NCBI RefSeq assembly: GCF_000015565.1
Contig: NC_008786.1
Coordinates: 2,232,001-2,296,000 of the forward strand
Source: Verminephrobacter eiseniae EF01-2
Lineage (GTDB): Bacteria; Pseudomonadota; Gammaproteobacteria; Burkholderiales; Burkholderiaceae_C
DNA length: 64,000 bases
Direction of reading: 5' to 3'
Shown: piece by piece, positions 28,287-36,856 of the stretch
How positions within the stretch are numbered: position 1 is the first letter of the stretch
Layout: each line of letters opens with the position of its first letter
The notes under the pieces: model-generated
Told to the model about the DNA's origin: nothing
Database searches by the model: none
The model's input: the letters and a program-made list of their open reading frames with translations, nothing else
Translations under genes and position numbers: made by a program

Positions 28287-28997
28287 CTATACCCCGACAT
28301 AACGCTGCCAGATATCAGGAGCGGCGCGCAGTTGCCCGCTGCTGCCGGACCAGGCCACGCGCCCTCGCTCGATGACGGTGTGGTGGTCGGCCAGGGACAG
28401 CAGGCGCTCGACGTATTTGTCGATGACCAGGATGGTCTGGCCGTGCTCGCGCAAACGCCCAAGGCAGCGCCATATTTCCTCGCGCATGTGCGGCGACAAT
28501 CCTTCGCTGGCTTCGTCCAGGATCAGCAGGCGCGGGTTGGTCATCAGTGCGCGCCCAATGGCCAGCATTTGCTGCTCGCCGCCGGATAGCTGGTTTCCCA
28601 TGTGGTTGCTGCGTTGCTGTAGCGGCTGGAATAATGCGTGGATGCGTTGCAGGGTCCAGGGATTCTGGCTTTTGCTGCGGTTGCCGGCAAAGGCGAGCAG
28701 GTTTTCGCGCACCGTCAGGTTGGGGAAAATGCGGCGGCCTTCGGGCACGATGGCCATCCCGAGGCGGGCGATGTGGTCGGTCGCCATCGCCTCGATGCGC
28801 TGGCCGCAAAAATGCACTGCGCCGCGCTGGACCGGGGTCAGGCCCAGAATCGAACGCAAGGTGGTGGTTTTACCGACGCCGTTGCGCCCCAGCAGGGTTG
28901 CGGTTTCGCCTTCCCTGATCTCGAAGCTGAGGCCAAACAGCACCTGGCTGCTGCCATAGGCCGTTTCGATATCCTGGACGCTCAACAGGGTGTTCAT
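28287..28997 (-). CDS. livF: Liv-type ABC transporter ATPase (LivF)
   Basis: A 236-residue ATPase with Walker A GRNGVGKTT, the LivF-typical VPEGRRIFPNLTVRENL, signature LSGGEQQML, Walker B LLILDEASEGLSP, and a switch position where the usual His is Lys (LVIDKYVERLLSLADHH; LivF proteins often have Q or K here). The start at 28997 overlaps the end of livG by 4 nt. It pairs with LivG to drive import through LivH and LivM. Confidence 0.9.
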   Translation of the reverse strand: MNTLLSVQDIETAYGSSQVLFGLSFEIREGETATLLGRNGVGKTTTLRSILGLTPVQRGAVHFCGQRIEAMATDHIARLGMAIVPEGRRIFPNLTVRENLLAFAGNRSKSQNPWTLQRIHALFQPLQQRSNHMGNQLSGGEQQMLAIGRALMTNPRLLILDEASEGLSPHMREEIWRCLGRLREHGQTILVIDKYVERLLSLADHHTVIERGRVAWSGSSGQLRAAPDIWQRYVGV

Positions 28998-29743
28998 GCC
29001 ATCGCCTCGTCGCCCAGGTAGGCTTTTCTGACTTGCGCGTCGCTGCGTATCTGCTCTGCCGTGCCGGTGGCGATGATGCGCCCCGACACCAGCACCGAGA
29101 TGCGGTCGGCCAGTTGGAAGACGGCATGCATGTCGTGTTCGATGAGCACGATGCCCAGTTGATTGCGCAGGCTGTCGAGCAAGGCAATCATGCCGGTGGA
29201 GTCGCCCATGCCGGCCATCGGTTCGTCGAGCAGCAACAAGGCGGGCGAGGTCGCCAGTGCCAGGCCGACTTCCAGTTGCCGCTGTTCGCCGTGGGCGAGA
29301 TGGCCGGCGCGCATATCGAGGCGCGCTGCCAGCCCGATGCGGCAGCCGATGGCGCGTGCTTCTTCAAACAGCGCGCCATCGGCCAGCGCCGGCTTCCAGA
29401 AACGCATGCTGCTGCCGCGCCTGGCCTGCACTGCCAGCGCGATATTGTCGAGCACCGAGCAAGCGGGGAAAACGCTGGTGATCTGGTAGGAGCGGGCCAG
29501 GCCGAGTCGCACCCGCTGGTGCATCGTCGTGCGGGTGATGTCCTGGCCGTGGAAGCAGATGCGGCCTCGATCGGGGGCGATGGCGCCGGAAATTTGCTGA
29601 ATCAGCGTCGTCTTGCCAGCCCCGTTGGGGCCGATGATGGCGTGTATCTCGCCGTGCCTGATGTTCAGATCCAGGTGGTCGGTGGCGACCAGGCCGCCGT
29701 AGCGTTTTACCAGTTGGTGCAGGCTGAGCACATCGGCATTCAT
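28994..29743 (-). CDS. livG: Liv-type ABC transporter ATPase (LivG)
   Basis: A 249-residue ATPase with GPNGAGKTTL, RSYQITSVFPACSVLDN, a signature degenerated to LAHGEQRQLEVGLALA, and LLLLDEPMAGMGDS, all typical of LivG. The His switch is in VLIEHDMHAVF. It starts at 29743 and overlaps livM by 4 nt, so the five transporter genes form a tightly packed unit. The ligand cannot be told from the ATPase. Confidence 0.9.
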   Translation of the reverse strand: MNADVLSLHQLVKRYGGLVATDHLDLNIRHGEIHAIIGPNGAGKTTLIQQISGAIAPDRGRICFHGQDITRTTMHQRVRLGLARSYQITSVFPACSVLDNIALAVQARRGSSMRFWKPALADGALFEEARAIGCRIGLAARLDMRAGHLAHGEQRQLEVGLALATSPALLLLDEPMAGMGDSTGMIALLDSLRNQLGIVLIEHDMHAVFQLADRISVLVSGRIIATGTAEQIRSDAQVRKAYLGDEAMA

Positions 29744-30687
29744 GCCTTGCTCCCGCGCTGGAGGCAGCTCGCCAGGCCGTTGGGCAACAGCAGCACCACG
29801 CCCAGCAGGATGGCGCCGAGGATGAGTTGCCAGTGGATGGTGTAGGCCGACAGAATCTCCTCCAGCATCAGCACCGCGATGGCACCGATGATGCCGCCGG
29901 AAAAATACCCGGCGCCGCCCAAAATCACCATCACCAGCAGGCTGCCGGATTGCGTCCAGTGCAACAGGCCGGGGCTGACGAACTGGTTCTGATTGGCCAG
30001 CAAGGCGCCGGCAAAGCTGGCCAGCGCACCGGCAATCACAAAGCAGACCAGTTTGTAGCGCAATACCGGGTAGCCGATGGCCTCCATGCGGGTTTCGTTT
30101 TCGCGTATCGCTTGCAGCACCCGGCCAAAGCGGGAATTGATCAGGCGATGGATCAGCAGCAGAAATATGCTGACCAGCACCAGCACCACATAATGGAAAG
30201 TGGTGTCGGAGGACAGGTTCAGGCCAATGGACGAACGCTGTGGCAGGCGTATGCTTTCGTCGCCGCCCTTCACCTCGAGACCGATCACGATGTAATAAAT
30301 CATTTGCGCAAAAGCCAGCGTGATCATGATGAAATACACGCCCTTGGTGCGCAGCGAAATGAGGCCGACGAGACAGGCCAGCAGCGCGCCCACCAGCATG
30401 GCGAGCGGCCAACTGAGCCAGCCCGACAGGACGCCGTTTTGCATCAGGATGCCCACCGTGTAGGCGCCGGCGCCGAAGTAGGCGGCGTGCCCCAGGCTCA
30501 CCATGCCGCCAAATCCGAGAATCAGATTCAGGCTGCTGGCCGCCAGCGCAAAGATCAGCATACGGCTGACCACGCCGATGTAATACTCTTGCCCGAATGC
30601 CTGCGCGACCAGCGGCAAGAGCAGCATCAGGGCCAGCAAGAGCGCCATGCGCAGCGCCGGCAGGGGATGGTGCAGATGGCTCGTCAT
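29740..30687 (-). CDS. livM: Liv-type ABC transporter permease (LivM)
   Basis: A 315-residue membrane protein with 8-10 hydrophobic segments and the LivM hallmark GFGGMVSLGHAAYFGAGAY, plus a C-terminal GGAGYFSGGIIGAI coupling region. The start at 30687 (MTSHLHHP) gives a short polar leader before the first membrane segment. It forms the channel together with LivH. Confidence 0.9.
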   Translation of the reverse strand: MTSHLHHPLPALRMALLLALMLLLPLVAQAFGQEYYIGVVSRMLIFALAASSLNLILGFGGMVSLGHAAYFGAGAYTVGILMQNGVLSGWLSWPLAMLVGALLACLVGLISLRTKGVYFIMITLAFAQMIYYIVIGLEVKGGDESIRLPQRSSIGLNLSSDTTFHYVVLVLVSIFLLLIHRLINSRFGRVLQAIRENETRMEAIGYPVLRYKLVCFVIAGALASFAGALLANQNQFVSPGLLHWTQSGSLLVMVILGGAGYFSGGIIGAIAVLMLEEILSAYTIHWQLILGAILLGVVLLLPNGLASCLQRGSKA

Positions 30688-30713
30688 GGTTTGGCATATT
30701 CCTTGGCTGCGTC

Positions 30714-31634
30714 TCAACCGCGTGCCGGAAACAGTCCCCGAGGTTTGAAAAACAGGACCGCCGCCATGAGCACATAAATCAGGATGGATGCCAGCGAGGG
30801 GCCGACACCAGCGGCCGCCTCCGGCGCCATGATGGCGCGCAAGGCCGCTGGCAACAGGCTGCGGCTGAGGGTATCGACCATGCCGACCAGCAGGGCGCCG
30901 ACCAAGGCGCCGCGAATCGAGCCAACGCCGCCGATCACGATCACCACGAAGGCCAGTATCAGGATGCTCTCGCCCATGCCAACCTGCACCTCCAGTATCG
31001 CGCCGAGCAGGGTGCCGGCCAGCGCGCACAAGGCGGCGCCGAAGGCAAACAGCAGCGTGAACACGCGCGCGATGTCAATGCCCATGGTGATCGCCATTTC
31101 GCGGTCGGATGCGCCTGCGCGCACCAGCATGCCGAGCCGGGTCTTGACCACGATCAGATACATCAGCGCGGCCACGGCCAGGCCGGTGCCGATGATGAAC
31201 AGGCGGAAGGAAGAATAGGAGAAGCCGGGAAGCAACTCGACGGGCCGGGAAAAAACCGGCGGCGTGTTGAGCGTCAAGGCTTGCGCGCCCCAGATCATGC
31301 GCGCCAGTTCATTGAAGATCAGGATGAGGGCGAAGGTGGCGAGCAATTGCGACAGATGGCTGCGTTGATAAAGACGGCGGAAGACGGCCATCTCCAGCAA
31401 GACGCCGACTGCCGCAGTGGCCGCGACCGAGAGCAGCAGACCGGCCCAGAACGAGCCGCACAGCGAGGTAAAGGTGGCGGCGAAATAAGCCCCCGCCATA
31501 TACAGCGAGCCATGCGCCAGATTGACCACATCCATGATGCCAAATACCAGGGTCAAGCCTGCCGCCAGCAGAAACAGCATCAGGCCGAACTGCAAGCCGT
31601 TGAGCAGATTTTCAATCGCAAAAGCAAGGTCCAT
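30714..31634 (-). CDS. livH: Liv-type ABC transporter permease (LivH)
   Basis: A 306-residue membrane protein starting at 31634 (MDLAFAIENLLNGLQFGLM). LivH features are visible: GIMDVVNLAHGSLYMAGAY, ASDREMAITMGIDIARVFTLLFA and IVIGGVGSIRGALVGALLVG. It is separated by 46 bp from the SDR gene upstream, so the whole set from dioxygenase to livF can be one transcript. Confidence 0.9.
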   Translation of the reverse strand: MDLAFAIENLLNGLQFGLMLFLLAAGLTLVFGIMDVVNLAHGSLYMAGAYFAATFTSLCGSFWAGLLLSVAATAAVGVLLEMAVFRRLYQRSHLSQLLATFALILIFNELARMIWGAQALTLNTPPVFSRPVELLPGFSYSSFRLFIIGTGLAVAALMYLIVVKTRLGMLVRAGASDREMAITMGIDIARVFTLLFAFGAALCALAGTLLGAILEVQVGMGESILILAFVVIVIGGVGSIRGALVGALLVGMVDTLSRSLLPAALRAIMAPEAAAGVGPSLASILIYVLMAAVLFFKPRGLFPARG

Positions 31635-31680
31635 GCCACTCTCCCACAGCGCGGATTTCAAGGCAAGGCAGCAAAACCAG

Positions 31681-32556
31681 TCAGCCGATGCTGCGCTCAA
31701 ACCAGGCACGCGGTGCAATGCCGCGGTCAGGGCCGAGCACCGAGAAGCCGCCATCCACCGGAATATCGACGCCAGTAATCCACGATGCGGCGTCGGAAGC
31801 AAGAAAGGCGACCGCATGGCCAACCTCGCTGCCATCGCCCACGCGCCCCAGCGGATGGAATGGCGCAGCGACGGCATCGGCGGCGGCACGCGAACCCTGG
31901 CTCAAGGTCTCGATGGCCGGCGACCAGGTCCAGGCCGGCGAGACGGCGACGGCGCGAATGCCGCGCGGGGCAAGCGTGACGGCCAGGTTTTTCGTCATTT
32001 GCAGCAGCGCCGCCTTGGCCGCAGGATAGAGTGCGCGGCCAGCGGCGCCGAACTTGCCGCCGGTGCTGCCGAGATTGACGATGACGCTGCCGCGCCGCAT
32101 GTGCACGACGGCCTTCTGGGTGAAAATTGCCGCCGACACCAGATTCACATTCAAGCTCTGAAGCCATTCGGCGCGGCCCGCGTCGAAGCCGCGATCGGCA
32201 TAAGTGCAGGCATTGTTGACCAGGATATCCAGTCGGCCGAAGCTGTCGATGGTGCGTGCCACGCACTTGTCGATCTCCTCATCGCGCTCGATATCGGTGG
32301 CGCAATACAGTGCCCGGACACCATGCTGCTGCAATTGCGCCGCCACTGCGCCACCAGCCACGGCATTGCGGCCCACCACCACCAGGTGGGCGCCACAGGC
32401 CGACAGCACGCGGGCAATCTCCAGGCCCAGGCCCTGGGTGCTGCCGGTAACGATGGCCACCTTGCCGTCCAGCGGCCGGTTCATCCCCGCGCTCACAGGG
32501 GTACCTTCGCCTGCGGCATGAGCGCCTTCAGGCGGCCGGCCCATCCCTGCGCTCAT
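31681..32556 (-). CDS. Short-chain dehydrogenase/reductase
   Basis: A protein of up to 291 residues of the classical SDR fold: TGSTQGLGLEIA for NAD(P) binding, DILVNNA, and a catalytic region with Ser in NLGSTGGKFG and YPAAKAAL (the Tyr-x-x-x-Lys pair). It ends with the usual ITGVDIPVDGG. The start at 32556 overlaps the preceding stop (ATGA) and has a G-rich site 5 nt away. The first 24 codons (MSAGMGRPPEG...) look like a duplicate of the second in-frame start (SAGMNRPLDG), so translation could instead begin at 32484, giving 267 residues. In this operon it may oxidise a dihydrodiol or hydroxy intermediate from the dioxygenase; that is inferred. Confidence 0.85.
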   Translation of the reverse strand: MSAGMGRPPEGAHAAGEGTPVSAGMNRPLDGKVAIVTGSTQGLGLEIARVLSACGAHLVVVGRNAVAGGAVAAQLQQHGVRALYCATDIERDEEIDKCVARTIDSFGRLDILVNNACTYADRGFDAGRAEWLQSLNVNLVSAAIFTQKAVVHMRRGSVIVNLGSTGGKFGAAGRALYPAAKAALLQMTKNLAVTLAPRGIRAVAVSPAWTWSPAIETLSQGSRAAADAVAAPFHPLGRVGDGSEVGHAVAFLASDAASWITGVDIPVDGGFSVLGPDRGIAPRAWFERSIG

Positions 32557-33185
32557 GAGGCCCCCGCATCGAGACGCCACAAACTCGCCGGGCCGTCGCA
32601 CACCTCGGCAATCAGGCGCATGTTCTCCAGCGAGGCTGCGTGTGCTCCGGGGCTTCCTGCGGCACAGGCATCGGCGTTGACGACGACCTCATAGCCCATA
32701 TCCACCGCGTGGCGCACCGTGCTCTCGACCACGGAGTGCGTGGCCACGCCAGCGACAATCAGGCGCCGGGTGGCGAGGATGCGCAATATGCCCTCCAGCG
32801 GCGAGTCGTGAAAGGCATTCACGCGCGTGTGTTTGACGATGAATTCACGCGGACTGTCTTGCAGCGGCGCCAGGTCGGCATGAAACCCGGCGCCCCAACT
32901 GCCTTCGCAGACCGCGCCAAGGCTGGCGACCTGGCGAAAAATCGGGGCATTGGTCAACAGGTCGGCATAGTCGGGACGATAGGCGATGCGCACATGCACG
33001 ACAGGAATCGCACAAGCCCTGGCCTTGCTCAGCAGGGCCTGTGCCGCCGCGATGACATGCTGGCGCTGTGCGCTATCGGCGTGGAAGCCGACCCGGATTT
33101 TCCCGTGCGGGTGCAGCACATCGTTCTGATAATGCAGCGCCAGCACGGCGCTCTGGTGCGTGCCCACCTGCGTGCCCGCAGCCAT
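32553..33185 (-). CDS. Isochorismatase-fold hydrolase-like protein lacking the catalytic Cys
   Basis: A 210-residue isochorismatase-family protein starting at 33185, where its ATG overlaps the dioxygenase beta-subunit stop (TGATG). The Asp in LALHYQNDVLHP and Lys in FIVKHTRVNAF occupy the catalytic positions, but the usual Cys segment reads GVATHSVVESTVRHA, with Val instead of Cys. Members that use Cys hydrolyse amides; those without it, such as isochorismatase itself, act on other bonds. The enzyme may process an intermediate of the dioxygenase pathway, but its reaction cannot be named. Confidence 0.8.
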   Translation of the reverse strand: MAAGTQVGTHQSAVLALHYQNDVLHPHGKIRVGFHADSAQRQHVIAAAQALLSKARACAIPVVHVRIAYRPDYADLLTNAPIFRQVASLGAVCEGSWGAGFHADLAPLQDSPREFIVKHTRVNAFHDSPLEGILRILATRRLIVAGVATHSVVESTVRHAVDMGYEVVVNADACAAGSPGAHAASLENMRLIAEVCDGPASLWRLDAGAS

Positions 33186-33727
33186 CAGAAGAAAGCCTGC
33201 AACATGCCATGCACCGCATCGCAGTTGACCAGATCGACCCGCTTCAAACGAATGCGCCAGGTATCGCCATGGCTTGCCAGTTTGTGGGTGATGCGGCCTG
33301 CCACCTGGTGCAATGGCATGTCCCTTATGTTGCGCCATTCGCTCATTTGAAAGACGGAATGCGCCACCAGATTATCAGCGCCATCCAGGCCGGCAGCGCT
33401 GATATTGCCGACCATCCGGGTGGTATGCGTGGCCGGCTGCTGCGACCAGTTGCGCGCATCGCTCAAGCGGCGCACGCGAATTTCGCGCAGCATCCTGTCT
33501 TCCCAGGCCAGGGAGATATGGTCATAGGGATTGTCCTGCTGCTGCGCTTGCGGCACCCAATACATGCCATCGTCCGTCCACAGGTTCAGCCAGTCCGTCA
33601 GGCGGCGCTCATCCAGCAAGCGCGCTTCGGCAAACAGAAACTGTTGCAGCCGGTGCTGTTGTTCCAGCGACCAGGCAACGGGCCGCAGATCGGCGGTCGA
33701 TACATCGAAGTCTGTTTCAAGCAGCAT
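33185..33727 (-). CDS. Ring-hydroxylating dioxygenase, beta (small) subunit
   Basis: A 180-residue protein starting at 33727 (MLLETDFDVST), with GAGGAG 8 nt upstream. It matches the Ring_hydroxyl_B family: QQFLFAEARLLDERRLTDWLNLWTDDGMYWVPQ, then DRMLREIRVRRL, and a C-terminal strand region. Length fits the family (160-190). Beta subunits are structural partners of the catalytic alpha subunit, whose gene overlaps by 11 nt. A longer frame upstream runs inside the alpha gene and is not used. Confidence 0.9.
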   Translation of the reverse strand: MLLETDFDVSTADLRPVAWSLEQQHRLQQFLFAEARLLDERRLTDWLNLWTDDGMYWVPQAQQQDNPYDHISLAWEDRMLREIRVRRLSDARNWSQQPATHTTRMVGNISAAGLDGADNLVAHSVFQMSEWRNIRDMPLHQVAGRITHKLASHGDTWRIRLKRVDLVNCDAVHGMLQAFF

Positions 33728-35045
33728 CGCAGTTCTCCTCGACGAGGTGGCCAAGCATGTATTGCTTCCATGCCTGGAACTGGTTGCGCATCGGCAGTTC
33801 GCTGGTTCCATTGCTGGAGACCATCCCGCCCGGCACGGCGCGGTCGGTGCCGAGATGGCGATGCAGGCTGGTCCAGTCGCCGCCCCGGGAGAGATTGCCC
33901 TGTTGACAGCGGGCATAAAGCTCAACATCGTCGGCCATGACATTGGACGAGGGGGCATTGATGATATTGGCATACATCAAGGTGCGCTTGAACACCGCCT
34001 CCGGCGCGCCCTTGAGCCGGAAAAGCTGAATTTCTATCATGGTGCGATCGACCGCCAGCGGCCGTATGACGCGAAATTGCTGAAACACGGTGTGCGGCGA
34101 ACCGCTGCCATAAATGATCGTGTTATGCCGATTCATCCCGAGAATTTCGCTCGCCCGCGCATGACCGTAGGCTTGTTCCAGCACGGCGAAATGGGCGCGC
34201 GTGACCGGGTCGCGCGAGGCGGCGCCGGGGTCGAAAATGCCTTCCATATAACCATGCCCATGGGCGTATGCGCATAGTTCCAGGTTTTCCCAAAAGCGGT
34301 AAGGCTCGCCGTTGCCAACCATGATGTGCAGTTCCAGCGGCATCGCGCCCATTTTTTGGGCCTGCTCGCGGGCGGCCACCACCGAAGATTCGTGGGTCAC
34401 CGGCGCGTGCATGGTGTCATGCAGATTTTCATAGAACACCTTCCAGTTGGATGTCTGCAAGACGCGAAACATCCCGCCGGCGACTTCCACCTCGCCGACC
34501 GGCGAGCGGTCGCACAGATTGTCGATCGAGGAGATGACGCCGCCCAGAAAGGACTTCAGCCCAATGCCTTGCGCCGCCTGGCTGGCAAAGACGAAACCGC
34601 GATGAGACTCGACGCGGGCGACTGGCCGCACCGAGAAATCCGGGTGCTGCGGGTCGAAGCAGCTGCCCTCGAAAGCGGCTTTCAGCGGCGCGGCAAGATG
34701 GCTGCCATCCAGTTGGAAGGTCCAGGCATGATACGGGCAGCGGAAAAATTTTCCGGCATGGCCGCAACCATCGGCCACCAGTTTGGCGCCGCGGTGCGGG
34801 CAGCGGTTGTACAGGACGTGGACCTTGCCGTCGGTGGCGCGCACCAGAATGACATCCTGATCGCCAATGCGGGTAGCGCAAAAATCGCCCGCATTGGGCA
34901 CCTGGCTTTCATGGCCCACATAAATCCAGGCGCAGCCATAGATGCGCTCCATCTCCAACTGGAACAACGCACTGTCTGTATACACCGACTTGTGAACACT
35001 ATCGGCGCGCACCAGCGCGGCAATCTGCTCATTCGTGTAGGGCAT
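33717..35045 (-). CDS. Ring-hydroxylating dioxygenase, alpha subunit (Rieske/non-haem iron)
   Basis: A 442-residue protein starting at 35045 (MPYTNEQ), with AAGGAG 6 nt upstream. The Rieske motif is complete: CPHRG near residue 80 and CPYHAW about 20 residues later. The mononuclear iron site appears in NWKVFYENLHDTMHAPVTH (two His; the Asp ligand would be further on). It inserts both atoms of O2 into an aromatic ring. No ferredoxin or reductase gene is present in the window, so electrons must come from elsewhere. The set resembles anthranilate/benzoate-type dioxygenases under AraC control, but the substrate is not established. Confidence 0.92.
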   Translation of the reverse strand: MPYTNEQIAALVRADSVHKSVYTDSALFQLEMERIYGCAWIYVGHESQVPNAGDFCATRIGDQDVILVRATDGKVHVLYNRCPHRGAKLVADGCGHAGKFFRCPYHAWTFQLDGSHLAAPLKAAFEGSCFDPQHPDFSVRPVARVESHRGFVFASQAAQGIGLKSFLGGVISSIDNLCDRSPVGEVEVAGGMFRVLQTSNWKVFYENLHDTMHAPVTHESSVVAAREQAQKMGAMPLELHIMVGNGEPYRFWENLELCAYAHGHGYMEGIFDPGAASRDPVTRAHFAVLEQAYGHARASEILGMNRHNTIIYGSGSPHTVFQQFRVIRPLAVDRTMIEIQLFRLKGAPEAVFKRTLMYANIINAPSSNVMADDVELYARCQQGNLSRGGDWTSLHRHLGTDRAVPGGMVSSNGTSELPMRNQFQAWKQYMLGHLVEENCDAA

Positions 35046-35122
35046 GCAAGCTCCTTTCGATGACGGCATGGGCAACGTCCCGTGCATCGGGTGCTCACTG
35101 TATGGCGCAGGCAGCGGCGGCG

Positions 35123-35159
35123 CTATCCGATTGCAGCATCTTTAGGCCGATTTTTGAAT
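35123..35159 (-). promoter_or_regulatory. 37-bp element upstream of dioxygenase genes, copy 2
   Basis: Nearly identical to 28226-28262 (one mismatch). Read in the direction of transcription it has two AATCGG half-sites about 20 bp apart and lies 77 bp before the alpha-subunit start. Together with the araC-type gene immediately upstream, it is best explained as that regulator's operator. Confidence 0.72.
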
Positions 35160-35222
35160 CGGCGCGCAGATTATTCCGGAAATGATGAGGGCAAGGCCGC
35201 ATCGGCGCAGCCATCGCTTGCG

Positions 35223-36206
35223 TCAGCGCCGCAAGGTTTGCAGAGGCGTTTCTCCATAACGCGCACGATAGCTGAGGGAAAAGCGCCCCAGGTGGGAAAA
35301 ACCGCAGCGCAGGGCAATATCCGTGACATGCGCGCCCGGTGCGGCATTCATCAGTTCGCTGCGCGCTGCGGCCAGCCGCTTTTGTCTCACATAGGCCATC
35401 GGCGCGCACTGATAATGCTCGCGAAAGGCAGCGCACAGGCTGCGCACACCGGTGCCGCAGGCATTGGCAATCGCCTCCAGCGTCAGCGGCTCATGCAGAT
35501 GGCTGGTGATGTAGTCTTCGGCGACGCGCAGTTTGCGCTGCGGCGCCGTGCCTGGCCGCCGCAATAACTGGTCGCTGTAATTATTCGGCTGGCACAGCAG
35601 AAGATGGTGAATCAGCGTCTGCACCTGCGCATGGACGAGCGGCTCCGAATGCGGCTGGTCGGAAAATTCGTGATTGCACAGCAGGCTGCCGAGATGATAT
35701 TGCCAGCTTCGCCCGCTGGCCGCATGCAGGGGCATTTCCGGATGAAACTCGATGGCCCCTTTTTTCAGATCATTGCCAATCAAGGCCCGGCAGGCATGCT
35801 CGACCCGCTCGCGTGGAAATTTCACCAGCACCTGCTCGCATCCCTCGCTCCAGTCCAGTTGCAGCGCCAGCTTGGGCGAAATGATCGCGCCCATCTGCGG
35901 CGATGCGGCAACCGTATGCCTGCCGACCCGGATTTGCGCGTTCCCGCTCAGCGGCGCCTGGAACAGCATGAAGCCGTTCAATTCCCCCGGATTGATATGC
36001 ACTGCGGCGCCATAGCGCAGGATGAAGAACGACAGCGTGCCCAGTTGCGCCCCGTACAAGGCAGAATCGACCTTGCCGCCGCCCCAGGTCAACTCATGTT
36101 CCTTGAACGCCTTCACGGTGTGCTGCTTGACCTCGTTGGGGTCGCAGGAATGGAACAGCGGCGTCTTGTACATCTGTTGCAATTCCTGCTTGAGCGATGC
36201 CTCCAT
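35223..36206 (-). CDS. AraC-family transcriptional regulator
   Basis: A 327-residue regulator starting at 36206 (MEASLKQELQQMYKT), with AAGGAGG 6 nt upstream. The N-terminal two-thirds is an AraC_binding_2-type sensor domain. The last about 100 residues hold two helix-turn-helix motifs: EPLTLEAIANACGTGVRSLCAAFREHYQCAPMAYVRQKRL and VTDIALRCGFSHLGRFSLSYRARYGETP. It lies just upstream of and parallel to the dioxygenase operon and probably activates both that operon and the separate liv binding-protein promoter when the aromatic substrate is present. Confidence 0.9.
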   Translation of the reverse strand: MEASLKQELQQMYKTPLFHSCDPNEVKQHTVKAFKEHELTWGGGKVDSALYGAQLGTLSFFILRYGAAVHINPGELNGFMLFQAPLSGNAQIRVGRHTVAASPQMGAIISPKLALQLDWSEGCEQVLVKFPRERVEHACRALIGNDLKKGAIEFHPEMPLHAASGRSWQYHLGSLLCNHEFSDQPHSEPLVHAQVQTLIHHLLLCQPNNYSDQLLRRPGTAPQRKLRVAEDYITSHLHEPLTLEAIANACGTGVRSLCAAFREHYQCAPMAYVRQKRLAAARSELMNAAPGAHVTDIALRCGFSHLGRFSLSYRARYGETPLQTLRR

Positions 36207-36284
36207 TGCGCCCTCCTTTGCTGGGTAGTGCAAAACGCAGTGCGGTGAACTGCTTGCAGGCTCTTTGCCTGTGATGCAGGAAAG

Positions 36285-36400
36285 CCATGATAGCCATCGG
36301 CCCCTGCTTTAGCCACGGCTTCGTTGGCGCTGATGCCGTTGGCTCCCGGTCGGTGATCGATCACCACCGATTCTCCCCAGGCTTGGCGGAGCGCGATGGG
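36285..36400 (-). pseudogene. Remnant of a TctC/Bug-type binding-protein gene
   Basis: The minus strand reads ALRQAWGESVVIDHRPGAN followed by GISANEAVAKAGADGYHGF, the diagnostic stretch of Bug-family periplasmic proteins. The frame upstream hits a stop at about 36400 and the similarity fades below 36285. Only some 40 codons of the usual 320 remain. The nearby palindromic element at 36480 may have taken part in the loss. Confidence 0.65.
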
Positions 36401-36479
36401 CGGCAGTCAGGCCGTGCACGCATTCCGGCAGGGCCTCCAGCCGTCATGCACCAGCGTGCCGGTGAACTGCGCCGGGCCT

Positions 36480-36646
36480 CTAGTGTCGCGTCACCGATCA
36501 TCTGTCGGTCTGCGCTGGCCATCGAAGCGCATCGCGGCGTTGCATCGCTTGCCAATACAGCTCGGTATGGGCTGCGCGATGCGCCTTGCGCTGCGCTCCG
36601 ATGGCTGCGCGCAGCCTACGACATCTGATCCGTGACGCGACACTAG
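36480..36646 (+). mobile_element. Palindromic MITE-like element, copy B
   Basis: The core 36484-36642 (159 bp) lies between perfect CTAG borders at 36480-36483 and 36643-36646. The ends are TGTCGCGTCACCGATCA and its near-complement. It sits between the Bug-family remnant and the promoter region of the next operon. It carries one more base than copies C and D (near 36558), so it is not a multiple of three. Confidence 0.88.
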
Positions 36647-36746
36647 CCCCGATACGACGCCGCATGGCTTCTTCTCATTGCCCGGTTTTCCTCCTGTCGG
36701 AAAACCTGGGCTTGTTGCGAATTTGAATTCCTCGTACACTGAAAAA

Positions 36747-36762
36747 GTGACCCATCAGTCAC
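36747..36762. promoter_or_regulatory. GTGAC-N6-GTCAC inverted repeat, possible TetR operator
   Basis: GTGAC (36747-36751) and GTCAC (36758-36762) form a 16-bp dyad, 95 bp before the DUF6963-like gene and within the only AT-rich stretch of the 210-bp promoter region. A TetR-family gene is second in the operon, and such regulators usually bind dyads of this size. No binding evidence exists. Confidence 0.4.
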
Positions 36763-36856
36763 ATGCGTGGTGCGTGCCATAGGGTCGTGTTATGGCCGCG
36801 TCGTGGTCGTGTCGTGGCCGCGTTTCTTGCGGCTTCGATCCACAAGGATGTCGAGC

